Assembly: GCF_007859855.1 (NCBI RefSeq)
Contig: NZ_SJPK01000012.1
Coordinates: 1 to 64,000, forward strand
DNA: 64,000 nt
Reading direction: 5' to 3'
Origin: Allorhodopirellula solitaria
GTDB taxonomy: Bacteria; Planctomycetota; Planctomycetia; Pirellulales; Pirellulaceae
Shown here piece by piece: positions 37,724 to 45,559 of this stretch (the stretch's first letter is position 1; each line of letters opens with the position of its first letter). The notes beneath the pieces were generated by a model, which saw only the letters and a program-made list of their open reading frames with translations, had not been told where the DNA came from and searched no databases. The position numbers and the translations under genes were made by a program.

Positions 37724-37991
37724 CGTTGGATTCCTCGGGAATTATCCGAACCTCGTAGTAGTGGTCGATTCGCCTTGTGCCGCAAGCCTTGCATTTGCAT
37801 CGCTTGGACGACCTGTGTGTCCACGGCGATGATTCTGTAGGCGTCAAGACCACACTTCGGCCTCGGTTGTAGGGGTCGCGTTCTGTGCATCCGCATTGTG
37901 GACACTGGCGACTCTCACCGAAGGTTTGAGTGGTAACCGGTGCTCGGCTGCTACTCGCAATATTAGGCGATGAACCTTTGGTTTCGTTCAT
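37692..37991 (-). CDS. Small zinc-ribbon protein (99 aa)
   Basis: From ATG 37991 (MNETKGSSPNIASSSRAPVT) the protein has C-x2-C-x-C in RQCPQCGCTERD and C-x-C-x2-C in KRCKCKACGTRRID, a zinc ribbon comparable to phage Ogr/Com-type regulators. The upstream part of the longer frame is a shadow of the gene at 38146. It overlaps the next gene by 32 bp. Confidence 0.6.
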   Translation of the reverse strand: MNETKGSSPNIASSSRAPVTTQTFGESRQCPQCGCTERDPYNRGRSVVLTPTESSPWTHRSSKRCKCKACGTRRIDHYYEVRIIPEESNDAKIHDEQNA

Positions 37992-38145
37992 AGAGTGTTC
38001 CTTGTCGAGGACTAACCTTGTTAGAAATGTGGGTGGGCGGTATCGGCTCGGGAATGTCTGTCCAATGTCTGATTGAGTGCGGCTGTTCCCTTTGGCATCG
38101 AGGGTGCGGGGGAGGGGGGAAGTACCTACTTTTTTTTGGGATTTG

Positions 38146-38355
38146 CTAGATCGAGTCAAATTTCGATTGAATGACCGCCTGCACACGATCCATTGCTCTA
38201 TCGGTGTCGTCGAATACTCTAGGAACCCCAGGATCCCCTGGGAAATTCCTCTCGAGGACGTGTCCGAATTGGCGGAGCAGATCCGCCATCTGGCCAATTT
38301 GTTCATTGATGGATTCGCCGATTTCCTGAATGGATTCGTCGTCGGGCTTGGGCAT
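38146..38355 (-). CDS. Small acidic helical protein (69 aa)
   Basis: MPKPDDESIQEIGESINEQI followed by GQMADLLRQFGHVLERNFPG; strongly helical, with a C-terminal second helix. Size and charge suit a small regulator or anti-repressor-like protein, but nothing specific can be said. It fits the co-directional gene order. Confidence 0.5.
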   Translation of the reverse strand: MPKPDDESIQEIGESINEQIGQMADLLRQFGHVLERNFPGDPGVPRVFDDTDRAMDRVQAVIQSKFDSI

Positions 38356-38452
38356 TTTGGGTTCTCGTTGGTGGTTGGCAAAAAACGTCGTGATTCGGTG
38401 CCGTTGGCGGGGCTGAGCGATCGCGATAGCGGTGACGTGGTGGTGATCGGTT

Positions 38453-38743
38453 TCATGGCTTCACCGGCCTATATCCAAGGAAGCTCCCGCAAGCCTCGCA
38501 CTCCGAGCGAATCCATCCCTGCCGGCCGGGGGCGGGCTTATCGACAACGGGGGCAATGCAAGCGAGGTGCGGGCGACATCTCACACTCACAATCGAGGTC
38601 ACTTCTTCGCGACTCCTGGTCAGGAATTCCGCTTCGTCATGGGACAACTCCCCGTGCGGAATTGAATAGACAATGCGATTGTCGCGGATCTTCAAAACAA
38701 CTCCGCGACCTTCCATGAGGGCAATTCGCTCAGAAACTACCAT
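38453..38743 (-). CDS. TubC-N-like docking domain with zinc motif (96 aa)
   Basis: Start 38743 (MVVSERIALMEGRGVVLKIR) overlaps the helicase gene by 14 bp. The first 55 residues match the TubC N-terminal docking-domain pattern: LMEGRGVVLKIRDNRIVYSI, GELSHDEAEFLTRSREEV. Cysteines at CRPHLAC and CEACG may bind zinc. In mobile elements this domain is often attached to primases or helicases, so a link to the DnaB-type helicase upstream is likely. Confidence 0.6.
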   Translation of the reverse strand: MVVSERIALMEGRGVVLKIRDNRIVYSIPHGELSHDEAEFLTRSREEVTSIVSVRCRPHLACIAPVVDKPAPGRQGWIRSECEACGSFLGYRPVKP

Positions 38744-40088
38744 TGGACCCACCCCCAAAGCCTGTGTCGTAGCCCAGGAACTCATCATGCGGCGTCGTCT
38801 GCTCTCGGGTTGGCGCGTCAGCGTCGACGAACCAGGTCGACGGCAAGTCCATTCGCATCGCATGGCGACCAATTCGCCCGTTCCTGACCTTTGCGAACGA
38901 GAATATCGTTTCAGGGTCGAGCGGCTTCGGTCGGTAAAGAATGATCACGTTGTCGCTGTCGGCTTCGACCGACGTGGAGTCTGCGATGTGAGATAGCTTC
39001 GGGCAGCCTTCGGCCTTGTCGCCTTCGCGATTGATCTGGCTCGCCATGAACACCGGAATTTCAAGCTCTCGAGCAAGTCGCTTCATTGATCGCGAGAAAT
39101 TGGCAATCCCGTCAGACCGGAACCGTTCTGGGTACTCGACCAAGCCAATGTGATCGATGAACAAAGCATCGAGGCCGGTTGTCGCCTTCTTGTTTCTTGC
39201 GGACGCTGCGACGGTGCTGGCGCTCTGTTGCGACGAGTCGTTGATAAACAGCCCCAACTCCCTGTAGCGATCCAACGTGTTGCGGAGCTTGGCTATTTCG
39301 CTCGCATCAACAGAGCGATTCGCCATTTGCTGGCTACACACGCCCGCGTCGTTCCCAAGGAATCGCCGTGCGATTTCTATGGAGGGCATCTCCAGAGAAA
39401 AGTAAAGGACCTTCTTTCCGTCCATTGCGATGTTAACGGCTGACTGAACGCAGACGCCCGACTTCCCTACTGACGTTCTCGCGGCGATCGTTGTCAAGCT
39501 GCCATTGGTGAACGTCCCGAAGCATTCGTCGACGGCGGGAATCCCCGAATAAACCCCGCCCTCGGAATCAGACTCCTGCTCTAAATGCTCTATCGCAAGC
39601 AGGCCAGCCTCATATGCCGAGACTTCACCTCGTGCTGACTCAGTTGCTCGCGTCGCCGTCGCATCGCGAATCAGCGAATCGAGCAAGCTATCCAGCGACG
39701 TCATCGGATCTTGGATCTCGGCAGACGCCTTTCTGAGCAAAGCGGCAACTCTCCTGCGATTGGCCAGGTTCTTGATCTGGCGTGCGTAGGTCGGCGCGTT
39801 TGGAGGATAACCGGAACTGTCCATCAGTTTGGCTATCCTGGCCATGCCGCCGACAGCTCCGAGTGCGTCAACGGAACGCAGATGACTGACCAATTGTGTG
39901 AGGTCGGCGTGATCGCCTCCGCCGTCGACCATGTCACTGATTTCAGCGAATAGGCGACGGCGAGTCCCTGTCATATCGTCGGCACTGATGATCTCTCGAG
40001 CGGCGTGGATCTGCTGCCGATCAATCAGGATCGAATAAAGCAATGCCGTCTCGATGTCTTCGGTCTGCTCTGGGTGAGGGTCTCTCAT
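38730..40088 (-). CDS. dnaB: Replicative DNA helicase, DnaB type
   Basis: 452 aa. N-terminal domain (EQTEDIETALLYSILIDRQQ, LTQLVSHLRSVDALGAVGGM), then the RecA-like domain with Walker A ARTSVGKSG (about residue 205), LYFSLEMPSIEIARRFLG, Walker B GLDALFIDHIGLVEYP and FMASQINREGDK. It overlaps the initiator gene by 4 bp, as lambda-type initiators are followed by a helicase or its loader. It should load at the iteron-bearing origin next door and drive replication of the excised element. Confidence 0.93.
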   Translation of the reverse strand: MRDPHPEQTEDIETALLYSILIDRQQIHAAREIISADDMTGTRRRLFAEISDMVDGGGDHADLTQLVSHLRSVDALGAVGGMARIAKLMDSSGYPPNAPTYARQIKNLANRRRVAALLRKASAEIQDPMTSLDSLLDSLIRDATATRATESARGEVSAYEAGLLAIEHLEQESDSEGGVYSGIPAVDECFGTFTNGSLTTIAARTSVGKSGVCVQSAVNIAMDGKKVLYFSLEMPSIEIARRFLGNDAGVCSQQMANRSVDASEIAKLRNTLDRYRELGLFINDSSQQSASTVAASARNKKATTGLDALFIDHIGLVEYPERFRSDGIANFSRSMKRLARELEIPVFMASQINREGDKAEGCPKLSHIADSTSVEADSDNVIILYRPKPLDPETIFSFAKVRNGRIGRHAMRMDLPSTWFVDADAPTREQTTPHDEFLGYDTGFGGGSNGSF

Positions 40089-40984
40089 TTGGATCTCCCT
40101 GCTGACGTGGGCCGCTTGAACTTACGTTCCATTTGGGGCGGATCGTCGGCGGACTGCTGCGCCGTGGAAATAGGCGTGTCAGGCTCAAATAACCCGGCCC
40201 ATCCGCTCTTTATTGACTTCTCGATCGCTGCGATTGCCTTCGCCTCTCCCATCGCTGCGAGATCCTTGATCTGGAGCGAAGCCGCGTTCTCGGTGATCGG
40301 CTTGCGGCGGGCTTTTCGATCCGAGCACCACGACGACCACGCATCACGGAAGCGATCGGTACGCAGCACGGGCGGCAGGTCGATGCCCTCGGGCGAGAAC
40401 TTCGGTTTCTTTGGCTTTCGCTTTTTTCCTGAAGGAGAAACGGCGGCGGCAGCCGCGCCCTCTTCTTTAGGTATAGGGTTAGGGATAGGGTTAGAAGGCT
40501 TTCCGCTTCGTGTTCCGCAACGTGTTCCGCAACGTGTTCCGCTTCGTGTTCCGCTTCGTGTTCCGCTTCGTGTTCCGTATTCGGAATGCTTTCCGCTTCG
40601 TGTTCCGTATTCGGAATGCTTTCCGTTATCGGAATGGGTAGGCTCAATTGGCGTATCGTCGAAGCCCGACACCGACGTTGGAATCTCGGTCCAATAGTGG
40701 CCAACAGATCGGTCGTTGGTCCGGTGGTAGACCAACCAACCGGCGTCGACGGCAGCCTCTCGAGCATTGTTGAGTTGCTTTGGACTCTTGAACCCTAGGA
40801 CCTCCATCAGCTGCGAATTCCAGAACCGAACTGGTCCCTGGTATCGTGCCGCGTCCTCTGTGTGGGCGATATGGATCACCAGGCAAACGGCGTGATGCCC
40901 AATCGATTGAGCTGCGCAGCCCTTGAACAGTAGGCGGGTGATCCTGTGTGCATGATGTGATTGACGGGTTGGGTATGGGGTCAT
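40085..40984 (-). CDS. Lambda-O-like replication initiator with internal iterons
   Basis: 299 aa from ATG 40984, set by an ATGA overlap with the gene before; the longer frame is not supported. The N-terminal 120 residues are a winged helix (HAHRITRLLFKGCAAQSIGH, HAVCLVIHIAHTEDAARYQG, FWNSQLMEVLGFKSPKQLNN), as in phage O-type initiators. The middle (about 118-160) is a low-complexity run of SGTR and HSEYGTR repeats that comes from tandem DNA repeats. The C-terminal part (FRDAWSSWCSDRKARRKPIT, LAAMGEAKAIAAIEKSIKSG) is helical and may contact the helicase. Confidence 0.8.
   Translation of the reverse strand: MTPYPTRQSHHAHRITRLLFKGCAAQSIGHHAVCLVIHIAHTEDAARYQGPVRFWNSQLMEVLGFKSPKQLNNAREAAVDAGWLVYHRTNDRSVGHYWTEIPTSVSGFDDTPIEPTHSDNGKHSEYGTRSGKHSEYGTRSGTRSGTRSGTRCGTRCGTRSGKPSNPIPNPIPKEEGAAAAAVSPSGKKRKPKKPKFSPEGIDLPPVLRTDRFRDAWSSWCSDRKARRKPITENAASLQIKDLAAMGEAKAIAAIEKSIKSGWAGLFEPDTPISTAQQSADDPPQMERKFKRPTSAGRSK
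40508..40640. repeat. Iteron array inside the initiator gene (candidate origin)
   Basis: Five 12-bp units CGTGTTCCGCTT/CGTGTTCCGCAA stand head to tail from 40508, then two 30-bp units made of CGTGTTCCGTAT plus TCGGAATGCTTTCCGCTT, then a degenerate one. Just to the left is AGGGTTAGGGATAGGGTTAG (40473-40492). Iterons within an O-type gene directly before a helicase gene are the layout of lambdoid origins. Confidence 0.75.
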
Positions 40985-41337
40985 CGTCCAGCCCTCCGGC
41001 TCCCCGCGAATCGTCCGAACAATTCCGCGATCGCGATCTCGTACGCGATCGATGTGCCGAGCAGCTCGTCGCGCACGTGCCAGCCGACCAACTTCGCCGC
41101 AGACCTCTTGATTGACTCCCATTTCCGCCACCAGTCGAGCGTACGGCGTCGACGGCACCCGCAGCCTGCCTGTTCGACCCGCTTGGCGAGAACGCCCAAG
41201 CGGGGCTCGAGCTCGACCAGGTCCCGCCACGTATGGGGGCGTGGGATCATGGGGTAGTGATGGCCAATCGCCCATTTATCAATTGACCGGTATGCTGAAT
41301 CGCGTATCATATGTGATGCCTCGGGCCTCCAACCCAT
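40981..41337 (-). CDS. Hypothetical element protein (118 aa)
   Basis: Basic protein: WAIGHHYPMIPRPHTWRDLV, LEPRLGVLAKRVEQAGCGCR, LGTSIAYEIAIAELFGRFAG. No family recognised. Its stop overlaps the initiator start by 4 bp. A frame on the opposite strand is present over the same ground but has no such coupling. Confidence 0.6.
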   Translation of the reverse strand: MGWRPEASHMIRDSAYRSIDKWAIGHHYPMIPRPHTWRDLVELEPRLGVLAKRVEQAGCGCRRRRTLDWWRKWESIKRSAAKLVGWHVRDELLGTSIAYEIAIAELFGRFAGSRRAGR

Positions 41338-41412
41338 TGTTTGATTGCCGCTTGCGACGGCATGAATAGAAAACGAAAGCCATCGAACTGTCAGCTCAGC
41401 TCGATGGTTTTT

Positions 41413-41703
41413 TTATTTCTTGGCGGTGCGGCGAATCGGCTGGGGGCCGATCGTCTTGGCCGTGCGGGCGGCGATGAACCGAGTGAGTGCCTGCCGACTG
41501 GTCAGCAGGTGCGATCCCCCAATACGAACGGCCTCCAATCGGACGCCTCCTACACCTCGATGAATCCACCTCGTCATGGTGGCTTTGTCTGGCCGTTTGC
41601 CCGTGATGTGGCGTAGCTCGGCGCGGGCGTCGGCTAGTGTGAGGACGTCCTCGCTCAGGATCTGAGATACCACCGTTTCGGCGGTGGATGGGGTGATAGG
41701 CAC
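41413..41703 (-). CDS. DUF1580-type HTH protein, probable excisionase
   Basis: 96 aa. LTLADARAELRHITGKRPDK, ATMTRWIHRGVGGVRLEAVR and IGGSHLLTSRQALTRFIAAR give the planctomycete DUF1580 pattern, a winged-helix fold like MerR/Xis: recognition helix near TRWIHRG, wing near VRLEAVRIGG. A related protein (48467-48712) also sits next to the other integrase. That pairing suggests a recombination directionality factor. Confidence 0.75.
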   Translation of the reverse strand: MPITPSTAETVVSQILSEDVLTLADARAELRHITGKRPDKATMTRWIHRGVGGVRLEAVRIGGSHLLTSRQALTRFIAARTAKTIGPQPIRRTAKK

Positions 41704-41822
41704 TGTGGATACTCCTGTGTGCGGTGCGGCGGAATTGCAACACGGGGGAGTATCAGGGGGCTGTGGACGCTCAGCCGGATGTGCCGCTTATTTGCCGCTT
41801 ATGCCGTATGTTTGCCGCTTGT

Positions 41823-42497
41823 TCACGTTTCGATTTGCCGCTTATCGAAATAGAACAGCCGTCCTTTCGGCGGGACTAGTTGGATCGCAGCGACTTCGTT
41901 TGCAACGACCATCCTTCGGAACTCTCGCTTCTTGTGATCTGGGGAGTATTCGACGTTGCGGAAATACCGCAGCGCCGCTTTTGCTTGGCTCATCGCTTGG
42001 GTTCGATGCTCCTCGGGTATCGTGGATCTGACTTTATCGTCACCTGTGATCTCCTCGGGTGATGCCGTCCCGTCGTCGCCTGATATTGCTTTCTTCTTGG
42101 CGACGCCGTCAATCGATTCCATTCTCTCCAGCAATCGTGCCTCCAGTACCTTTTTCCGTGCTTCCGTCACGACCGAAACGGCCTCCTTGAATGAGATATT
42201 GTTGATACAGTAGCCTTCCTCCTCCAGCCAATAGAGGACTTCGGTTAAATCCTTGTATGGCAATCCCAGGTCTCTCAGTTCGGCCCTGATTGCGTTAAAG
42301 AACGCATCAGCTCGCGCCTGGGCAATTGCGCGTTCATTGGCAACGGATGCCTTCCTCTCTCCAGATTCCAGCCAACGATACATTGCAGCCGGATCGTCTG
42401 GGTCGGCCTTTCCGCCTCCAGGAAGCGAAAGAGGCTGTTGGTTTACAGGAACGAACAGCCTTAATTTCTTTTGGAACCAGTAGTCTTCGACAGCCAT
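41823..42497 (-). CDS. Hypothetical element protein (224 aa)
   Basis: MAVEDYWFQKKLRLFVPVNQ, then a helical middle (ANERAIAQARADAFFNAIRA, LPYKDLTEVLYWLEEEGYCI, SFKEAVSVVTEARKKVLEAR) and a C-terminus with KAALRYFRNVEYSPDHKKRE. No family recognised. It lies between the integrase and the DUF1580 gene, on the same strand. Confidence 0.65.
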   Translation of the reverse strand: MAVEDYWFQKKLRLFVPVNQQPLSLPGGGKADPDDPAAMYRWLESGERKASVANERAIAQARADAFFNAIRAELRDLGLPYKDLTEVLYWLEEEGYCINNISFKEAVSVVTEARKKVLEARLLERMESIDGVAKKKAISGDDGTASPEEITGDDKVRSTIPEEHRTQAMSQAKAALRYFRNVEYSPDHKKREFRRMVVANEVAAIQLVPPKGRLFYFDKRQIET

Positions 42498-42612
42498 CGT
42501 TCAGAATCCCTTAGTGATAGAAGTCGCTGCCGATCCATCGAGCATCGCTAAGGGACGATGACGACGGACCGGCGGCGCGGGGATCAATCCGCTGGCGACA
42601 GTGATTTCGTTT

Positions 42613-43740
42613 TTAGCCGTTCGTTAACCGTGGTGCAACCTTGGCGGCTTCGATGGCTTTGAGCTCCGACACCTTGGCATAAATCTCCGTGGTGCTTAGG
42701 CGGCTGTGCCCCGCCAATGCCTGGGCTCCCTCGGGGCCCTGGACATCTCGGACAGCTTGAAGCGATGTGTGCCGAATCTGGTACGGCGTCCAGTGTTCGG
42801 CCTTGGCCGCTTTGGCAGCGCGGCGGATCGCAATCCGAAACGCGTCTTTGTTCCATGCGGTCCCCTTCTCGGTCATGAAACAGGGTTGGTCGGCATCACC
42901 GAATAGAAACGGCGTCAGGGCCTCCAGGGCATCGCCCAGGATCGGCACGGCCTTCTCTTTTCCGTGGTGCTCGGTCTTGTGCCGAGCTGGTCGATAGAAC
43001 CAGACCTCACCACTCCTGTCGATCATCGATGGCGTCATCGAGAACATTTCGCTAGGACGCATCGCGGTCGCCAGCTGCAAGCGGACCATAGCGGCGGCAG
43101 TTGACGTCAGGTGTGGTAGCGTCGCCTGGACCGTCTCGAGCGATACGCCTTTGCGTTTCGGATTCTCTCGGGCCTGTCCACGGCGCAGCGGCGGCAGTGA
43201 TCGCAGAGCGACAATCCGCTCCGGCGAGACCAGTTCACGGGAAACCCCGTGCTCGATGATCTTGATGATCTTGCGGGCTTGATCATTGGCGTAGGGCCTC
43301 GAGTTGGGCCGGTGCTTCTTACCGATACCTCGGGCAATCAGCACGTCTCGCATCGCCTCCAGCTTTCTCGGGCCAAACTCCTCGGCAGGTTCATCCCCGT
43401 GCCGCTCGTCCAGGAAGTCGCAAAGGTTCGCGTACTTAGACTGGTTCGCTGGGTTGCTCTCATGCAGCGGCAGCACCCGCGCCCGGAAGTCGGCAGTGAT
43501 GTGTTTGACTCGAACGACCGAATCGGCAAGCCGTACCGCCTCCGCTTCGCCCTCGTCCTCAGCTTTCTCAGGTGCCTGCTTCCCATTGGCGTTGTACTCA
43601 GCCAACAAGGAGTAATACCTCGCATAGCTCTCAGGTGAACCGTGCTTGCCGAGGTAGAAAACCTCGTGCCCCAACCGCACCCTGGCTTGGCCGCTCGTGT
43701 GATACGAATAGGCAGGTTGCTCGCTTCGTTTACGTGGCAT
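42613..43740 (-). CDS. int: Tyrosine recombinase (integrase) of element 1
   Basis: 375 aa from ATG 43740 (MPRKRSEQPAYSYHTSGQAR). The N-terminal arm-binding and core-binding domains are followed by the catalytic domain: first Arg in QLATAMRPSEMFSMT, box II in EHWTPYQIRHTSLQAV, GHS in ALAGHSRLSTTEIYAK with the nucleophile Tyr. The usual His of H-x-x-R is Tyr here (PYQIRH), a trait shared with the integrase of element 2. It lies 120 bp from the tRNA-Val gene, its target. Confidence 0.93.
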   Translation of the reverse strand: MPRKRSEQPAYSYHTSGQARVRLGHEVFYLGKHGSPESYARYYSLLAEYNANGKQAPEKAEDEGEAEAVRLADSVVRVKHITADFRARVLPLHESNPANQSKYANLCDFLDERHGDEPAEEFGPRKLEAMRDVLIARGIGKKHRPNSRPYANDQARKIIKIIEHGVSRELVSPERIVALRSLPPLRRGQARENPKRKGVSLETVQATLPHLTSTAAAMVRLQLATAMRPSEMFSMTPSMIDRSGEVWFYRPARHKTEHHGKEKAVPILGDALEALTPFLFGDADQPCFMTEKGTAWNKDAFRIAIRRAAKAAKAEHWTPYQIRHTSLQAVRDVQGPEGAQALAGHSRLSTTEIYAKVSELKAIEAAKVAPRLTNG

Positions 43741-43860
43741 CGGCGAATCTCCTTCGATCGATTCAGGACAGTCCTTTGTCCCGGAATGATCCGATTGGGA
43801 GCCGCTCGCCATGATGGCGGTAACGCGTTTGATGCGTTCCAGCAGGGATAAAATGAGAAG

Positions 43861-43934
43861 TGGGCGATACAGAACTCGAATCTGTGACCTCTGCCGTGTG
43901 AAAGCAGCGCTCTAACCAACTGAGCTAATCGCCC
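43861..43934 (-). tRNA. tRNA-Val (anticodon CAC), attachment site of element 1
   Basis: A 74-nt cloverleaf on the minus strand: acceptor GGGCGAT/ATCGCCC, D stem GCTC/GAGC, anticodon stem CTGCT/GGCAG with loop TTCACAC, T stem ACAGA/TCTGT with TTCGAGT. CCA is not encoded. Its 3' 43 nt are duplicated at 29178-29220. Confidence 0.97.
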
Positions 43935-44029
43935 GTATTTGCGAAAATACGGTGGTCCCATGGTGCGACGTCGTCTGGGGCGGCTCGAAAATCGCGGCTG
44001 GGACGGACGTTCTTGGAACTGATGCGGGC

Positions 44030-45139
44030 ATGATAGTGCTCTGGCGGCGCGGCTGCAAGATCCGGTCGCTGTCCGGATCAGGCGGGCGATGGGATTCGGA
44101 CGCCGGTAGGCTGGAGGCTGGTGGCGATTTGACTATCCTGGTGCCCTACCCCGCTTTCCGATTTCCAGGTTTTGCTTTGTCCCGCCACTACCAACTGATC
44201 GACTTTGGCAACGGGCGGAAACTCGAGTCGCTGGCCGGTCGGATCATCGATCGGCCCAGCCCTGCGGCCGAGAACGTATCGCCCCGCGACCCGGCTGCGT
44301 GGGCGGACGTTGACAGTCGCTATGACTTGAACTCGCGAACCTGGAACCACAGGACCGCGTGGCCCGATCAGCTCGCTATCGAGGTGCCTGACCTCGCGGA
44401 TCCTGAAACGCCAGCGCTGCGGCTGCCGGTCCAGCCGACGCCGTTTGGTCATATTGGTGTCTTTCCCGAACAGATGGACAACTGGCGGTGGTTGATGCGC
44501 ACGGCCCCAGTGGAGGAACTCTCCGGTTCGCCGCGTAGTCGCCAGCGTCATGCGCTCAATCTATTTGCCTACACGGGGGCTTCGACGATGGCGATGGCCG
44601 GCAGCGGGATGTCGGTCGCCCACGTCGATGCGGCCAAGCCGAACGTGGAAGCGGCCAAGCGAGTGGCCGTCGCCAGTGGACTGCGGGACGCTCCGGTGCG
44701 TTACCTCGTCGATGACGCTGCCGCCTTTGTGCAGCGAGAAATTCGCCGCGGTAACCGCTATCACACGATCGTTCTTGACCCGCCCGCTTATGGGCATGGC
44801 CCCAAGAGCAAAAGCAAGAGTAAAGCCAACGCCAACTCAGCGGATAAACGCCCCGCCAAGCAGGCTCAGGCCTGGCGGATTGCTCGCGATCTTCCTGAAC
44901 TCCTCAAAAACTGTTTTCAACTGGTATCGGGCCGATCCTTCCGCATCCTGGTGACCGGCCACTCCGCGGAGATGGACCAAGCCGATGTGGTCGATCTCGT
45001 TGAGCGAAATCTCAGTCACCGCCGCATCGGTCGACTCCAGCCCCAGGTCGAAGCGGGCCGGATGACGCTCAGCGATCAGGCCGGCCGCAAGCTCGATGCG
45101 GGTTTCTACGTCCGCTGTTTGCTAGCCACTAGCCACTAG
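44030..45139 (+). CDS. Class I SAM-dependent methyltransferase, RlmI/RlmK-like
   Basis: Probably a 23S rRNA methyltransferase. Motif I is HALNLFAYTGASTMAMAGSG (about residue 165), followed by VAHVDAAKPNVEAAKRVAVA; motif IV is HTIVLDPPAYGHGPK. HIGVFPEQMDNWRWL before the Rossmann core is typical of this group. A low-complexity KSKSKSKANAN loop follows motif IV. The start is uncertain: 44030 (MIVLWRRGCKIRSL) is a compromise and the open frame extends to 43952. The stop lies in a heptamer repeat. Confidence 0.82.
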   Translation: MIVLWRRGCKIRSLSGSGGRWDSDAGRLEAGGDLTILVPYPAFRFPGFALSRHYQLIDFGNGRKLESLAGRIIDRPSPAAENVSPRDPAAWADVDSRYDLNSRTWNHRTAWPDQLAIEVPDLADPETPALRLPVQPTPFGHIGVFPEQMDNWRWLMRTAPVEELSGSPRSRQRHALNLFAYTGASTMAMAGSGMSVAHVDAAKPNVEAAKRVAVASGLRDAPVRYLVDDAAAFVQREIRRGNRYHTIVLDPPAYGHGPKSKSKSKANANSADKRPAKQAQAWRIARDLPELLKNCFQLVSGRSFRILVTGHSAEMDQADVVDLVERNLSHRRIGRLQPQVEAGRMTLSDQAGRKLDAGFYVRCLLATSH

Positions 45140-45143
45140 CCAC
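45123..45143. repeat. Heptamer tandem repeat (TAGCCAC x3)
   Basis: Three exact copies, plus a partial TAGC, span the methyltransferase stop codon. Compare the GGGTGAC array at 27982. Confidence 0.95.
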
Positions 45144-45559
45144 TAGCTTCTTTCCTTCCGCATTCGATCGAGACGGTGGCGATGATGGAGCATCGTGCGA
45201 ACGATGTCGAGCGCCGCCAGAGCAACGATGGTACAGAGCACGACCATGGCGCTCATCCAGCAACCGATCCAGAAGACGCGGTGTTCGGGGGTCGCCAGCG
45301 TCGCTGCGAGAACCAGCAATCCACAGACGAAAAACAGAGCGTTGACCCGTTTGCGAGAACGCGAGCGACGGCGCAGGTACAGCTCGTCGGCGGGATCGTC
45401 GTAGACGTCATTCGGCCACCCGAGCTGCTCAGATCGAAACAACCAGATCGAGAAGAAAATCAACGTGGCTGCAAGGATCAAGCCGCCGGCAAACATGGGT
45501 TGGTTGTCCAAAGAGGGAAAGGGGATCGAGGCATCAGTCGGCGATTTCAGACTGCTCAA
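45143..45559 (-). CDS. Membrane protein of unknown function (138 aa)
   Basis: Three membrane helices: MFAGGLILAATLIFFSIWLF, ALFFVCGLLVLAATLAT and FWIGCWMSAMVVLCTIVALA. A basic RRRSRSRKR loop separates the first two. It overlaps the 3' end of the M28 peptidase gene by 26 bp, so the two are coupled. No family recognised. Confidence 0.7.
   Translation of the reverse strand: MSSLKSPTDASIPFPSLDNQPMFAGGLILAATLIFFSIWLFRSEQLGWPNDVYDDPADELYLRRRSRSRKRVNALFFVCGLLVLAATLATPEHRVFWIGCWMSAMVVLCTIVALAALDIVRTMLHHRHRLDRMRKERS

Larger units (their letters stand above)
29178..43903. mobile_element. Integrated element 1: 14.7-kb tRNA-Val element with phage replication and tail-type genes
   Basis: The limits are a 43-bp perfect direct repeat (29178-29220 and 43861-43903) that equals the 3' part of tRNA-Val(CAC), from the anticodon loop to the discriminator base. 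The intact tRNA is on the right, beside the integrase. All genes inside point left: integrase, DUF1580, initiator, DnaB-type helicase, small zinc proteins, tail-type proteins, tape measure protein, then a winged-helix protein. Capsid, portal, terminase and lysis genes are not recognisable. It may be a phage satellite, a reduced prophage or a novel small temperate phage. Confidence 0.9.

Noticed and set aside
37992-38456. N-terminal extension (to 254 aa) of the zinc-ribbon protein.
   Set aside because: The extra 155 residues are low-complexity and antisense-like shadows of the 69-aa gene at 38146-38355; the ATG at 37991 fits better.
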